Under the pieces are notes generated by a model. That model had not been told where the DNA came from and made no database searches. It saw only the letters and a program-made list of their open reading frames with translations. A program made the position numbers and the translations under genes. DNA of 64,000 nt from Croceivirga radicis (GTDB taxonomy: Bacteria; Bacteroidota; Bacteroidia; Flavobacteriales; Flavobacteriaceae), in assembly GCF_002072105.2 (NCBI RefSeq), contig NZ_MTBC01000006.1, positions 1 through 64,000 on the forward strand, given 5' to 3'. Position 1 is the first letter of the stretch. Each line of letters begins with the position of its first letter. Shown here one piece after another: positions 1 to 7,403 of this stretch.

Positions 1-507
1 GGCTCCTTTGATGCCTCCAGTCCCGAAAGCCCTACGGCACACTTGCCACAAGACCATGAACCGGCCCTTCTGCCCTTCGTGGCCAAGATGCGGGAAGACC
101 TGTTGGAGTTCGACGAAAAACCAAGGCCCGTACAGATCCTAGACCAAAACGGCAAACTCCTTTTGGCCGGGGACAACCAAAGACGCTTTTTTGAGGCGGC
201 GTGGCTGCACAAGCATAACGGACGGTACTACTTCTCTTATAGTACCGGGGACACCCATTACATTTGCTATGCCATTGGGGACAGCCCTTACGGGCCGTTT
301 ACCTACGCCGGACGTATACTGGAACCCGTGGTGGGTTGGACGAGCCACCATTCCATTTGCCAGGTGGACGGACAGTGGTACCTATTCTACCATGACTCTA
401 GCTTATCCAAGGGGGTTACACACCTTAGGTCCGTGAAAATGGCGCCCATACAACACGACCCTGAAGGAAACATCAAAACCTTAAAACCCTATGGGGACTA
501 TAAATAA
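1..507 (+). CDS. GH43-family glycoside hydrolase, C-terminal part (5' end outside window)
   Basis: The frame is open from base 1, so this is the 3' end of a longer gene; an internal TTG at 43 is not a convincing start. The visible residues show the late-propeller features of GH43 enzymes: FFEAAWLHKHNGRYYFSYS, then a YGPFTYAG strand, then GWTSHHSICQVDGQWYLFYH, which ends the fifth blade. A glycan-cleaving (arabinosidase/xylosidase-type) role is inferred; substrate cannot be read from the fragment. About 57% of the first 120 bases are G or C, far above the A+T-rich genes that follow, which suggests a different origin or strong codon bias. Its last ~52 codons are copied twice downstream as gene remnants at 1771 and 3194. 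Confidence 0.75.
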   Translation, partial: GSFDASSPESPTAHLPQDHEPALLPFVAKMREDLLEFDEKPRPVQILDQNGKLLLAGDNQRRFFEAAWLHKHNGRYYFSYSTGDTHYICYAIGDSPYGPFTYAGRILEPVVGWTSHHSICQVDGQWYLFYHDSSLSKGVTHLRSVKMAPIQHDPEGNIKTLKPYGDYK

Positions 508-519
508 ATACTAAACCGT

Positions 520-575
520 GGCATTGGTTAATATTTTACAAGGTTTGAAGATATTTTCTATTTTTAACCAATGCC
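520..575 (+). promoter_or_regulatory. Inverted repeat enclosing the start codon, copy 1
   Basis: GGCATTGGTTAA at 520-531 is perfectly complemented by TTAACCAATGCC at 564-575, with 32 bases between. The ATG of the 318-residue gene (571-573) lies inside the right arm. In mRNA the arms could pair and hide the start codon; in DNA they could be two half-sites for a regulator. The loop carries AAGGTTTG (540-547), one base from the Bacteroidetes -7 box TAnnTTTG, but no well-placed -33 element was seen. Confidence 0.6.
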
Positions 576-1527
576 TAAAAACCCCGTACTTAGAGATGGA
601 CTAAAAGCCATGGCAATATTCTTGTTGCCTTTTTTATCCTATTTACATGTTTATAGTTCAAAAATCTATCATGAGTCTAATTTAATATCAACCCTATTTC
701 TTAACTATGGTGATTCTTTACATTTTGACTTTTGGGTATATTATAATTTAATACAAGTTCAAATTATCATCTCTCTTATAATTTGGCTCTATAACTGTAA
801 TGGTAAGATTCGTCTAGGGATAAAAACTATTCTTATTTGGCTGCTAATATCTGAAGTTGGACTCCTTTTAAATCTCAATTATTTTAATTCTGTAATTATT
901 AAATTTTTAGGCTTGACCCTTACTGTAATATATTTTTCTAAAGATGGACTATTAGCACTAAACAGTAAAAACTATTTCAACCTACTTCTTCTCGCACAAC
1001 CATTTTTGAACTTATCGACCATTTTTGTTCCAGAAAATTTGATTCAACTTGATTTACTCATATTAATTATTCCCAATTTTGGTTATGCCGATGTTGGTAT
1101 ATTTTTAAACACGATAGTTTTTAAATCCAACCTATTTATTATTTATTCCATATGGTTTTTAACAGAAAAACGGTGGTGGCGCTACGCCATACTTTCGCCA
1201 ATTCTTTTACTTGGAAACCAAGTGTATAACATTCTTTTTACCAAATCAAAAGCTATTGATGAAATAGAACCATACCAATCTGGTCCCTTTTTGCTAACAC
1301 TTTTAATAGTGCTTCTGCTTTTGGCAAAAGTAGCAGAGGACCAAGAAAAAATTAAGCAATTCTTGCAAAACCATTATAGAACTATAGAACATATGGTAGA
1401 GAATAGGTTTTCTAAAAGACAACAAACCATAGAAGACCATAAAAAATCAGTAAACAATAAGAAAACATTGAATAACGAGGAACTTATTGAACTAAGAGAA
1501 AAACTGGAAAACGAATTAAGAAAATAA
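571..1527 (+). CDS. Multi-pass membrane protein of unknown function, cassette copy 1
   Basis: I do not recognise this family. The 318 residues contain about seven or eight hydrophobic stretches (for example near 11-30, 63-75, 84-103, 107-123, 178-196, 206-222 and 240-253). A charged C-terminal tail of ~65 residues (254-318) looks helical or coiled-coil and probably lies in the cytoplasm. The motif FLTEKRWWRYAI, near 197-207, sits at a membrane boundary. Compared with copy 2, residues 1-36, 64-90 and the last third are nearly identical, while 37-63, 91-118 and 138-176 differ strongly. The stop codon is one base from the remnant of the convergent XRE gene. A+T content is high. An alternative start at Met14 would put the inverted repeat wholly upstream. 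No function can be assigned. Confidence 0.8.
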   Translation: MPKNPVLRDGLKAMAIFLLPFLSYLHVYSSKIYHESNLISTLFLNYGDSLHFDFWVYYNLIQVQIIISLIIWLYNCNGKIRLGIKTILIWLLISEVGLLLNLNYFNSVIIKFLGLTLTVIYFSKDGLLALNSKNYFNLLLLAQPFLNLSTIFVPENLIQLDLLILIIPNFGYADVGIFLNTIVFKSNLFIIYSIWFLTEKRWWRYAILSPILLLGNQVYNILFTKSKAIDEIEPYQSGPFLLTLLIVLLLLAKVAEDQEKIKQFLQNHYRTIEHMVENRFSKRQQTIEDHKKSVNNKKTLNNEELIELREKLENELRK

Positions 1528-1528
1528 A

Positions 1529-1731
1529 TTGTTCTTTATCGTTGTGCTTTGTATTTTCTGAACTACTTCATCCAAAAGCTTCCTAAGTTCCTTTTCTTGC
1601 CGTTCCTTAATTTTTGCTGTTACAATTCGCTCAATTTCAAGCGCTTTTCCCTTGGCAATTTATTGACCCGTATAGCTTCAATTTCCGGATTAAGCATTTA
1701 ACCTTCACCTGTTATTAACAATATTACTTTG
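1529..1731 (-). pseudogene. Remnant of XRE-type regulator 3' end, copy 1
   Basis: Aligns with the C-terminal coding part of the intact XRE gene at 4373-4575. The codon for Glu69 of the intact protein is TAA here. A one-base deletion occurs near the segment coding for the PREKELEI stretch, and the original stop codon TTA (minus strand) is TTG. The N-terminal DNA-binding half is absent. The ~40 bases that follow (1732-1770) are shared only with remnant 2. Confidence 0.75.
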
Positions 1732-1770
1732 AGTATTATCTGAGCTAGATGTAGAAACTAACCAACCGAC

Positions 1771-1928
1771 ACTCTATTTGCCAGGTGGACGGTCAGTGGT
1801 ACCTATTCTACCATGACGCTAGCTTATCCAAGGGGGTTACACACCTTAGGTCCGTGAAAATGGCTCCCATACAACACGATCCTGAAGGAAACATCAAAAC
1901 CTTAAAACCCTATGGGGACTATAAATAA
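1771..1928 (+). pseudogene. GH43 3' fragment, copy 2
   Basis: Repeats bases ~350-507 with few changes, including the final codons and the TAA, but has no upstream coding part. It supplies the leader of cassette copy 2. It is a duplication scar rather than a gene. Confidence 0.85.
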
Positions 1929-1940
1929 ATGCTAAACCGT

Positions 1941-1996
1941 GGCATTGGTTAATATTTTACAAGGTTTGAAGATATTTTCTATTTTTAACCAATGCC
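1941..1996 (+). promoter_or_regulatory. Inverted repeat enclosing the start codon, copy 2
   Basis: GGCATTGGTTAA (1941-1952) and TTAACCAATGCC (1985-1996) are unchanged from copy 1, and the ATG at 1992-1994 is again in the right arm. Confidence 0.6.
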
Positions 1997-2948
1997 AAAA
2001 AACCCCGTACTTAGAGATGGACTAAAAGCCATGGCAATATTCTTGTTGCCTTTTTTATCCTATTTACATGTTTATAGTTCAAAAATCTATCATGAGTCTA
2101 ATATAAGCCCCTTCTTGTTTTCCTTTTTTGGTGATTTTGACTTTTTTAACGCTTGGATGTATCTTAGCTTAATACGATTTCAAATTATCATCTCTCTTAT
2201 AATTTGGCTCTATAACTGTAACGGCAAGATTCATCTAGGGATAAAAACTATTCTAATTTGGATACTAATCTCTGAAATTGCATTAGTTTCTATTCTAAGT
2301 AAATCCAGTTATATAATCATTAAGTTTACAGGCATATTCCTCGCAATCATTTATTTTTCTAAAGATGGATTATTAGCACTAAACAGTAAAAACAATTCCA
2401 ATCTAATTCTTATTGCCCAACCTATTTTTAATTTGTTAACTCTTTTGGTACCAAAAAACTTGGGTCAACTTGATTTAGTTATTTTCACTATCCCCAGTTA
2501 TGGTTATTCCGAGGTTAGTATGTTTTTAAACACGATAGTTTTTAAATTCAATCTACTAATTATTTATTCCATATGGTTTTTAACAGAAAAACGATGGTGG
2601 CGCTATGCTATTATTTCACCCATTCTTTTATTGGGAAATCAAATATATAATATGCTTTTTGTAGAATCTGATGCCATTGATGAAATAGAACTATACCAAT
2701 CTGGACCCTTTTTGCTAACACTTTTAATAGTGCTTCTACTTTTGGCAAAAGTAGCAGATGACCAAGAAAAAATTAAGCAATTCTTGCAAAACCAATATAT
2801 AACTATAGAACATATGGTAGAGAATAGGTTTTCTAAAAAGCAACAAACCATAGAAGACCATAGAAAATCAGTAGACAACAAGAAAGCATTGAATAACGAG
2901 GAACTTATTGCACTAAGAAAAAAACTGGAAAACGAATTGAGAAAATAA
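1992..2948 (+). CDS. Multi-pass membrane protein of unknown function, cassette copy 2
   Basis: Paralogue of the 571 and 3415 genes, also 318 residues with no length change. Residues 1-37 match copy 1 exactly. The next segment (38-63) is the most divergent of the three copies: ISPFLFSFFGDFDFF here against LISTLFLNYGDSLHF in copy 1. The segment IIISLIIWLYNCNGKI and the C-terminal third are conserved again. The unbroken reading frame despite this divergence suggests the protein is kept under selection. The helical C-terminal tail and the RWWRYAI boundary motif are retained. The convergent neighbour is a dead XRE remnant. Function unknown. Confidence 0.8.
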   Translation: MPKNPVLRDGLKAMAIFLLPFLSYLHVYSSKIYHESNISPFLFSFFGDFDFFNAWMYLSLIRFQIIISLIIWLYNCNGKIHLGIKTILIWILISEIALVSILSKSSYIIIKFTGIFLAIIYFSKDGLLALNSKNNSNLILIAQPIFNLLTLLVPKNLGQLDLVIFTIPSYGYSEVSMFLNTIVFKFNLLIIYSIWFLTEKRWWRYAIISPILLLGNQIYNMLFVESDAIDEIELYQSGPFLLTLLIVLLLLAKVADDQEKIKQFLQNQYITIEHMVENRFSKKQQTIEDHRKSVDNKKALNNEELIALRKKLENELRK

Positions 2949-2949
2949 A

Positions 2950-3152
2950 TTACTCTTTTTCGTTTCGCTTCTTTATTTCCTTATTCACTTCTTTTAAGAG
3001 CTCCTTAAGTTCCTTTTCTTGTCGTTCCTTAATTTTTGCTGTTACAATTCGCTCAATTTCCAGCTCCTTTTCCCTTGGTAATTTATTGCCCGGTATAGCC
3101 TCAATTTCCGGATTAAGCATTTAACCTTCACCTGTTATTAACAATATTACTT
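2950..3152 (-). pseudogene. Remnant of XRE-type regulator 3' end, copy 2
   Basis: Corresponds to 4373-4575. It has the same TAA in place of the Glu69 codon as remnant 1 and the same foreign junction downstream, so remnants 1 and 2 descend from one already truncated copy. The one-base deletion of remnant 1 is absent, so the tail frame is still open. Confidence 0.75.
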
Positions 3153-3193
3153 TGAGTATAATTTGAGCTAGATGTAGAAACTAACCAACCGAC

Positions 3194-3351
3194 ACTCTAT
3201 TTGCAAGATGGACGGACAGTGGTACCTCTTCTACCATGACTCTAGCTTATCCAAGGGGGTTATACACCTTAGGTCCGTGAAAATGGCGTCCATACAACAC
3301 CATCCTGAAGGAAACATCAAAACCTTAAAACCATATGGGGACTATTAATAA
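3194..3351 (+). pseudogene. GH43 3' fragment, copy 3
   Basis: Third copy of the GH43 tail with more substitutions. GACTATTAA replaces GACTATAAATAA, so the frame would end one codon early. No start or upstream coding part. Confidence 0.8.
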
Positions 3352-3363
3352 ATGCTAAACCAT

Positions 3364-3419
3364 GGCATTGGTTAATATTCTAGAAGGTTTGAAGATATTT
3401 TCTATTTTTAACCAATGCT
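3364..3419 (+). promoter_or_regulatory. Inverted repeat enclosing the start codon, copy 3
   Basis: GGCATTGGTTAA (3364-3375) faces TTAACCAATGCT (3408-3419). The only change turns the outer G-C pair into a pair that is still G-U in RNA. The loop carries two other substitutions. The ATG at 3415-3417 is inside the arm. Confidence 0.6.
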
Positions 3420-4371
3420 TAAAAACCCCGTAATTAGAGATGGACTAAAAGCCTTGGCAATTTTCTTGTTGCCATTTTTATCCTATTTACATGTTTATAG
3501 TTCACAAATCTATCATGAGTCTAGATTAATATCAACCCTATTTTTTAACTATGGTGATTCTTTACATTTTAACGTTTGGGTATATTCTAATTTAATAGAA
3601 ATTCAAATTATCATCTCTCTCATAATTTGGCTCTATAACTGTAATGGCAAGATTCGTCTAGGGATAAAAATTATTCTTATTTGGATATTAATTTCTGAAA
3701 TTAAGCTCCTCTTAAATCTCAATGACTATAATTCAGCAATTGTTAAATTTTTAGGTGTATTTCTTACGGTATTTTATTTCTCTAAAGATGGACTATTAGC
3801 ACTAAACAGTAAAAATTATTTCAATCTAATTCTTATTGCCCTACCTATTTTAAACTTATTAACCTTTCTGGTTCCAGAAAATTTAAGCCAACTTGATTTA
3901 GTTATTTTTACTATCTCAAGTTATGGTTATAACGATGTTGGTATATTTTTAAATATGATAGTTTTTAAATTCAACCTACTAATTATTTATTCCATATGGT
4001 TTTTAACGGAGAAACGGTGGTGGCGCTACGCTATTCTTTCACCAATTCTTCTGATTGGAAACCAAATATACAATATCCTTTTTGTAGAATCTGATACCGT
4101 TGATGAAATAGAACTGTACCAATCTGGACCCTTTTTGCTAACACTTTTAATAGTGCTTCTACTTTTGGCAAAAGTAGCAGATGACCAAGAAAAAATTAAG
4201 AAATTCCTACAAAACCAATATAAAAATATAGAACAAATGGTAGAGAATAGGTTTTCTAAAAAGCAACAAGCCATAGAAGACCATAGAAAATCAGTAAACA
4301 ACAAGAAAGCTTTGAATAATGATGAACTTATAGCACTAAGAGAAAAACTGGAAAACGAATTGAGAAAATAA
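3415..4371 (+). CDS. Multi-pass membrane protein of unknown function, cassette copy 3
   Basis: Third 318-residue paralogue, next to the only intact XRE gene, so it is probably closest to the ancestral arrangement. Residues 38-63 resemble copy 1 (LISTLFFNYGDSLHF) rather than copy 2. Hydrophobic segments, the RWWRYAI motif and the charged tail ending in LREKLENELRK are conserved. Its TAA (4369-4371) is separated by one base from the stop codon of the convergent XRE gene, so transcripts from the two genes would collide or overlap. No enzymatic motif was seen. Confidence 0.8.
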   Translation: MLKNPVIRDGLKALAIFLLPFLSYLHVYSSQIYHESRLISTLFFNYGDSLHFNVWVYSNLIEIQIIISLIIWLYNCNGKIRLGIKIILIWILISEIKLLLNLNDYNSAIVKFLGVFLTVFYFSKDGLLALNSKNYFNLILIALPILNLLTFLVPENLSQLDLVIFTISSYGYNDVGIFLNMIVFKFNLLIIYSIWFLTEKRWWRYAILSPILLIGNQIYNILFVESDTVDEIELYQSGPFLLTLLIVLLLLAKVADDQEKIKKFLQNQYKNIEQMVENRFSKKQQAIEDHRKSVNNKKALNNDELIALREKLENELRK

Positions 4372-4372
4372 A

Positions 4373-4750
4373 TTACTCTTTTTCGTTTCGCTTTTTTATT
4401 TCCTTATTCACTTCCATCAAGAGCTCCTTAAGTTCCTTTTCTTGCCGTTCCTTAATTTTTGCTGTTACAATTCGCTCAATTTCCAGCTCCTTTTCCCTTG
4501 GTAATTTATTGACCCGTATAGCCTCAATTCCCGGATTAAGCATTTCACCTTCACCGGTTATTAACCATATTAAATTAAGCTGTGGGTAAGTTTTTACAAT
4601 GTTTTCGATAACATCACTACCAATAGATGCATGATTTTTTCTCATGCGAAGCGTATAACCATTACTAGCGCCAATGCTTAAATCGAACTGGCGCGCACTT
4701 AATCCTGCGTGTTCGATAAATTGCATTAAACGATCAATAGTTTTAATCAT
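4373..4750 (-). CDS. XRE-family helix-turn-helix transcriptional regulator
   Basis: 125 residues. Residues ~14-55 form a Cro/CI-like helix-turn-helix (AGLSARQFDLSIGASNGYTL), followed by the signature LIWLITGEGEML (60-71) common in small Bacteroidetes phage-type repressors. Residues ~85-125 are strongly charged and likely coiled-coil, perhaps for dimerisation. It is convergent with the third membrane-protein gene, and its 3' half was copied into the two upstream cassette junctions. A dyad ATAGT-N8-ACTAT at 4774-4791 lies just upstream and overlaps a TATATTTA -7-like box on this strand, which would suit autorepression. The target genes are not shown by the sequence. Confidence 0.8.
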   Translation of the reverse strand: MIKTIDRLMQFIEHAGLSARQFDLSIGASNGYTLRMRKNHASIGSDVIENIVKTYPQLNLIWLITGEGEMLNPGIEAIRVNKLPREKELEIERIVTAKIKERQEKELKELLMEVNKEIKKRNEKE

Positions 4751-4773
4751 AATGTAGTTTAAATAAGATTGAG

Positions 4774-4791
4774 ATAGTCTAAATATACTAT
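4774..4791 (-). promoter_or_regulatory. Possible operator/promoter of the XRE gene
   Basis: ATAGT (4774-4778) and ACTAT (4787-4791) form a dyad about 24 bases upstream of the XRE start. It covers TATATTTA on the minus strand, which matches 7 of 8 positions of the -7 box. No TTG is seen at the usual distance. Confidence 0.3.
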
Positions 4792-4887
4792 TTAACTAGC
4801 AATTTTCATGATTTTTGAGTTGATAATGGCCCAAAAAAATAACCTATAGAAATTTATTGTATAGATTTTTTTCTATATTTGAGATGT

Positions 4888-4966
4888 GAATGCTTTATAT
4901 AAGCTCCTAATCACAAACTATCACTGTAATGAAAAGGGTATGGATTTCATGCCCTTTTCTTTTTAT
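4888..4966 (+). ncRNA. Possible small transcript ending in a terminator
   Basis: TATATTTG at 4874-4881 is a perfect TAnnTTTG box, and an intrinsic terminator follows about 55-80 bases later. Frames in between stop at once (an ATG at 4884 is followed by TGA; another at 4889 gives six codons). The nearest upstream TTG is only 14 bases from the box, so the promoter is not ideal. It diverges from the XRE gene. I do not recognise an RNA family. Confidence 0.25.
4931..4966 (+). terminator. Intrinsic terminator-like hairpin
   Basis: GAAAAGGGTATG pairs with CATGCCCTTTTC (one G-U) around a 5-base loop and runs into CTTTTTAT. It has no gene directly upstream on this strand, which is why a small transcript is suggested. 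Confidence 0.55.
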
Positions 4967-5430
4967 AAAAACTTACTCATAAAAAGCTCAGGTTTAAAAA
5001 TACCTGCCAAAATCTGATATCCTTACAACCGATTACTTTCAATAGATTTAAGAGTAATTCAGAAAAATATAAGAAAAGTAGAAGGAGCATAAGTACATGC
5101 TCAAAATAAGGAATTCCAAGCTTAAGAATTTCAAGTCTTTGGGCTAACCAATAACTAATACAGATTTAGTAAAGTACATATAGGTGATTGAAAATACCAT
5201 CCCGGGAAGGAAGGTAAAAGAATAAAGTTGGTCTCCCCCAAGACTTTCTAAATACTATTTACCAACCCTCACCTAAATGGTTTAAGTATAAAAGCTGTTC
5301 CGTTTAACAGAACTGTTATAAAAACGACAAAAATACAACTATTAGTATATCGTATAAGGAAGAATACCCTTACTGCTACGAATAAGCAAAACTAATTTAG
5401 ATGAAATAAGTAAGCTATAGGCTAATTGGC

Positions 5431-6120
5431 CTATTTTAAACTACTAAAAACCTGTGCCAACTTGTACAAATCAGTGCGTTTTTTAGTTCCTAGTTTTTGG
5501 AATACCCGTTCCGCATGGTTTTTAACAGTTTTGTCTGAAATGAAAAGTAAATCCGCTATCTCTTTTCTAGATAGTTCTTTCCCCAATAAAAAAAACACTT
5601 CTTTTTCTCTTTTAGTGAGTCTGTTAAAACGTTCAAAATATGCCTCAAACAAAGAATCTACGCCAAATATACTATCAATCTTATCTGAAAAACTTTCAAC
5701 ATTTTGTGGAAATATCGAAACCGAAATCAATTGATCATCATTCAATATTCTGGTAGATGTAAATAAATGAAAAGGTTTATCGTCTTCTGAATGCTTCCAG
5801 TCTTGAATAAAAGGAATAATCTTATCTGTATCCCCATCGCTAATTTTTTCTACCAAACTAGGGTAAGTCACCTTTAAAGTAAAGTCACTTTGATGACGTT
5901 CATAAACCGCTGTTCCCAATTCCAACAACTCTTCCATGGAGTATCTAATCAGGTCTTGACCCTGTTTAGAAATATATTCCAAACTAAGATCATGAGTAGA
6001 ATTAACATGTAAAATCCCAGGAATTAATGCTGCAAGATCGTCCAAATCTAAAACGCCTTCGTTAATTAACTGGGTCAATTTAAATAACTGTTTGGTTTCC
6101 TTAAGAACCAATTTTTTCAT
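5431..6120 (-). CDS. LuxR-type (GerE) transcriptional regulator
   Basis: 229 residues from the ATG at 6120; the two codons before it begin with TTG. Residues ~165-225 form a GerE helix-turn-helix: LTKREKEVFFLLGKELSRKE, followed by the recognition helix SDKTVKNHAERVFQKLG. The N-terminal ~150 residues resemble the PAS-like sensory part found in Bacteroidetes LuxR-like proteins, but no receiver Asp pocket is evident. The promoter side has a TATCTTTG -7 box and a dyad (6215-6239). Neighbours do not reveal its regulon. Family assignment is firm; signal unknown. Confidence 0.85.
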   Translation of the reverse strand: MKKLVLKETKQLFKLTQLINEGVLDLDDLAALIPGILHVNSTHDLSLEYISKQGQDLIRYSMEELLELGTAVYERHQSDFTLKVTYPSLVEKISDGDTDKIIPFIQDWKHSEDDKPFHLFTSTRILNDDQLISVSIFPQNVESFSDKIDSIFGVDSLFEAYFERFNRLTKREKEVFFLLGKELSRKEIADLLFISDKTVKNHAERVFQKLGTKKRTDLYKLAQVFSSLK

Positions 6121-6214
6121 CCTCAATCATTTTATGGTTAGTGCAATGACGGTCGGTTGTATTTGATTGAAGGTTTACGGTATTTTAATGATCTGATTTT
6201 TTTTATAGCGATTG

Positions 6215-6239
6215 CAAAGATAAAATTTCAAATGAAATT
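6215..6239 (-). promoter_or_regulatory. -7 box and dyad upstream of the LuxR-type gene
   Basis: CAAAGATA (6215-6222) reads TATCTTTG on the minus strand, a perfect TAnnTTTG. Right upstream lies AATTTCA-AA-TGAAATT (6224-6239), a 7-bp dyad suited to a dimeric regulator. No good -33 TTG was found. Confidence 0.4.
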
Positions 6240-6296
6240 GAGACTTTATACTATATATTTAGCAGAAAGATTAGTTAAACAACATAAAATAATTGT

Positions 6297-7391
6297 TTAA
6301 CTACATTCATCTAGTAATTCTTGTGGCCTATATTTTTCTAAAAGTGCCATAAGCGCCTTTTCATTTGGCTGTAAGCCATTATCCGTAGGTTTTTGAAAGG
6401 CATCTACCATTTTGAAATATGTAAGAATAGCATCATTCAAATACACTTCTTTTATAAGTGGATGCACGTAATAATTCTTACACACATTTTTGGTATTGTT
6501 TAACTCTTTGGCAGCGGCGGCAACTGCATGTGACCAATTTTCTTCTTTCTTTTTCTGACTGTGTACTGTTGGCAATTGTTTTAAAAAATCAAAAACTATT
6601 AAACTAGCCGCCCATGTCCTAAAATCTTTTGCTGAGAAAATTGCCCCGCTTATGTTTTGAATATAGGCATTAACCATACCGCTGTCTATTTTTTGTTTCT
6701 CCCCATTTTCATCAAAATATTGAAACAATTCCCAGCCTGGAATTTCCTCGCATTGATTAACCAATTTGGCCAACTTTTTATTTTTAATGGTTATGTTATG
6801 CTCTTTTCCCCTCTTGCCAATAAAATTAAATTTGATTTTATCTTTAACTATTGACACATGCCTATTTCTTAACGTAGATAATCCGTAGGTCTTATTTTGT
6901 TTAGCGTAACAGGCATTTCCTACCCTAATATGGCTTTCTTCTAGAAGCCTAACAACCAATGCCAAAACTTTTTCCTTGCTCCAATTTTTTCTTTCTAAAT
7001 CTTCCTGGCTATGTTTTCTTATTTGAGGAAGCTTTTCTGCAAAGGCCAACATTTTATAGAACTTGGTTTGCTTTCTTAGCTTAAGCCATTTTTCATGATA
7101 CCTGTATTGTTTTCTTTTTTTGGCATCTCTGCCGGTGGCCTGTAAGTGCGCATTTTCAAGTTCTGCTATTCTTACCTGACTCCAAGCAGGAGGTAATACT
7201 AGCTTTTTAATTCTATCAAGTGTTTGTCTTTCTTTATAGGGAGTTTCACCTTTTAGGTAAACCGTAGTGTCTTTTATTTTTTTTCTGGTAATTGTTAATA
7301 TTTCTGGTGTGGTATATACCAAATTGTGCGCGTCTAAAACTTCTTCCGGGGCTTTGTAAAATTTAGCTACGTATGCATTTAAATCTTTCAT
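6297..7391 (-). CDS. DNA topoisomerase IB (poxvirus type)
   Basis: 364 residues from the ATG at 7391. Relaxes supercoils through a 3'-phosphotyrosine intermediate. The expected catalytic set is visible: Arg in EESHIRVGN, Lys in the TYGLSTLRNRHV hairpin region, Arg in SAKDFRTWAAS, and the nucleophilic Tyr in CKNYYVHPLI near the C-terminus. Length fits the bacterial TopIB family. The frame extends 20 codons further to 7451, but that extension reads through a terminator-like hairpin, so the internal Met was chosen. The flanking genes suggest a stress or housekeeping context, without an operon. Confidence 0.92.
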   Translation of the reverse strand: MKDLNAYVAKFYKAPEEVLDAHNLVYTTPEILTITRKKIKDTTVYLKGETPYKERQTLDRIKKLVLPPAWSQVRIAELENAHLQATGRDAKKRKQYRYHEKWLKLRKQTKFYKMLAFAEKLPQIRKHSQEDLERKNWSKEKVLALVVRLLEESHIRVGNACYAKQNKTYGLSTLRNRHVSIVKDKIKFNFIGKRGKEHNITIKNKKLAKLVNQCEEIPGWELFQYFDENGEKQKIDSGMVNAYIQNISGAIFSAKDFRTWAASLIVFDFLKQLPTVHSQKKKEENWSHAVAAAAKELNNTKNVCKNYYVHPLIKEVYLNDAILTYFKMVDAFQKPTDNGLQPNEKALMALLEKYRPQELLDECS

Positions 7392-7403
7392 TGTTAGAGC
7401 AAT

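Larger units (their letters stand above)
349..4575. repeat. Three tandem copies of a ~1.42 kb cassette
   Basis: Matching landmarks recur at fixed offsets: start codons at 571, 1992 and 3415 (spacing 1421 and 1423), and the GH43 tail motif near 361, 1782 and 3205. Each unit holds a GH43 3' end, a 12-bp inverted repeat, a 318-codon membrane-protein gene, and the 3' part of a convergent XRE-type gene. Approximate units are 349-1770, 1771-3193 and 3194-4575. Units 1 and 2 end with truncated XRE remnants that share a GAA-to-TAA change and the same ~40-base junction. Only unit 3 runs into the intact XRE gene. This is the pattern left by serial unequal duplication, not by a transposon: there is no transposase and no terminal repeat. 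Confidence 0.9.
4751..5430. other. 680-base intergenic region
   Basis: No convincing coding frame on either strand. It holds the XRE gene's presumed promoter dyad, a TATATTTG box at 4874-4881 and a terminator-like hairpin at 4931-4966. From ~4970 to 5430 I see only A+T-rich sequence with no recognisable gene, RNA or repeat. Confidence 0.6.

Noticed and set aside
2639-2881. Minus-strand open frame antisense to membrane-protein copy 2, with a similar one at 4026-4304 in copy 3
   Set aside because: They mirror the conserved 3' part of the paralogues, so their similarity follows from the sense gene; no independent promoter or family pattern.
349-4575. Transposon or CRISPR explanation for the repeats
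   Set aside because: No transposase, no terminal inverted repeats, and a 1.4 kb unit carrying gene remnants is a segmental duplication, not a CRISPR array.
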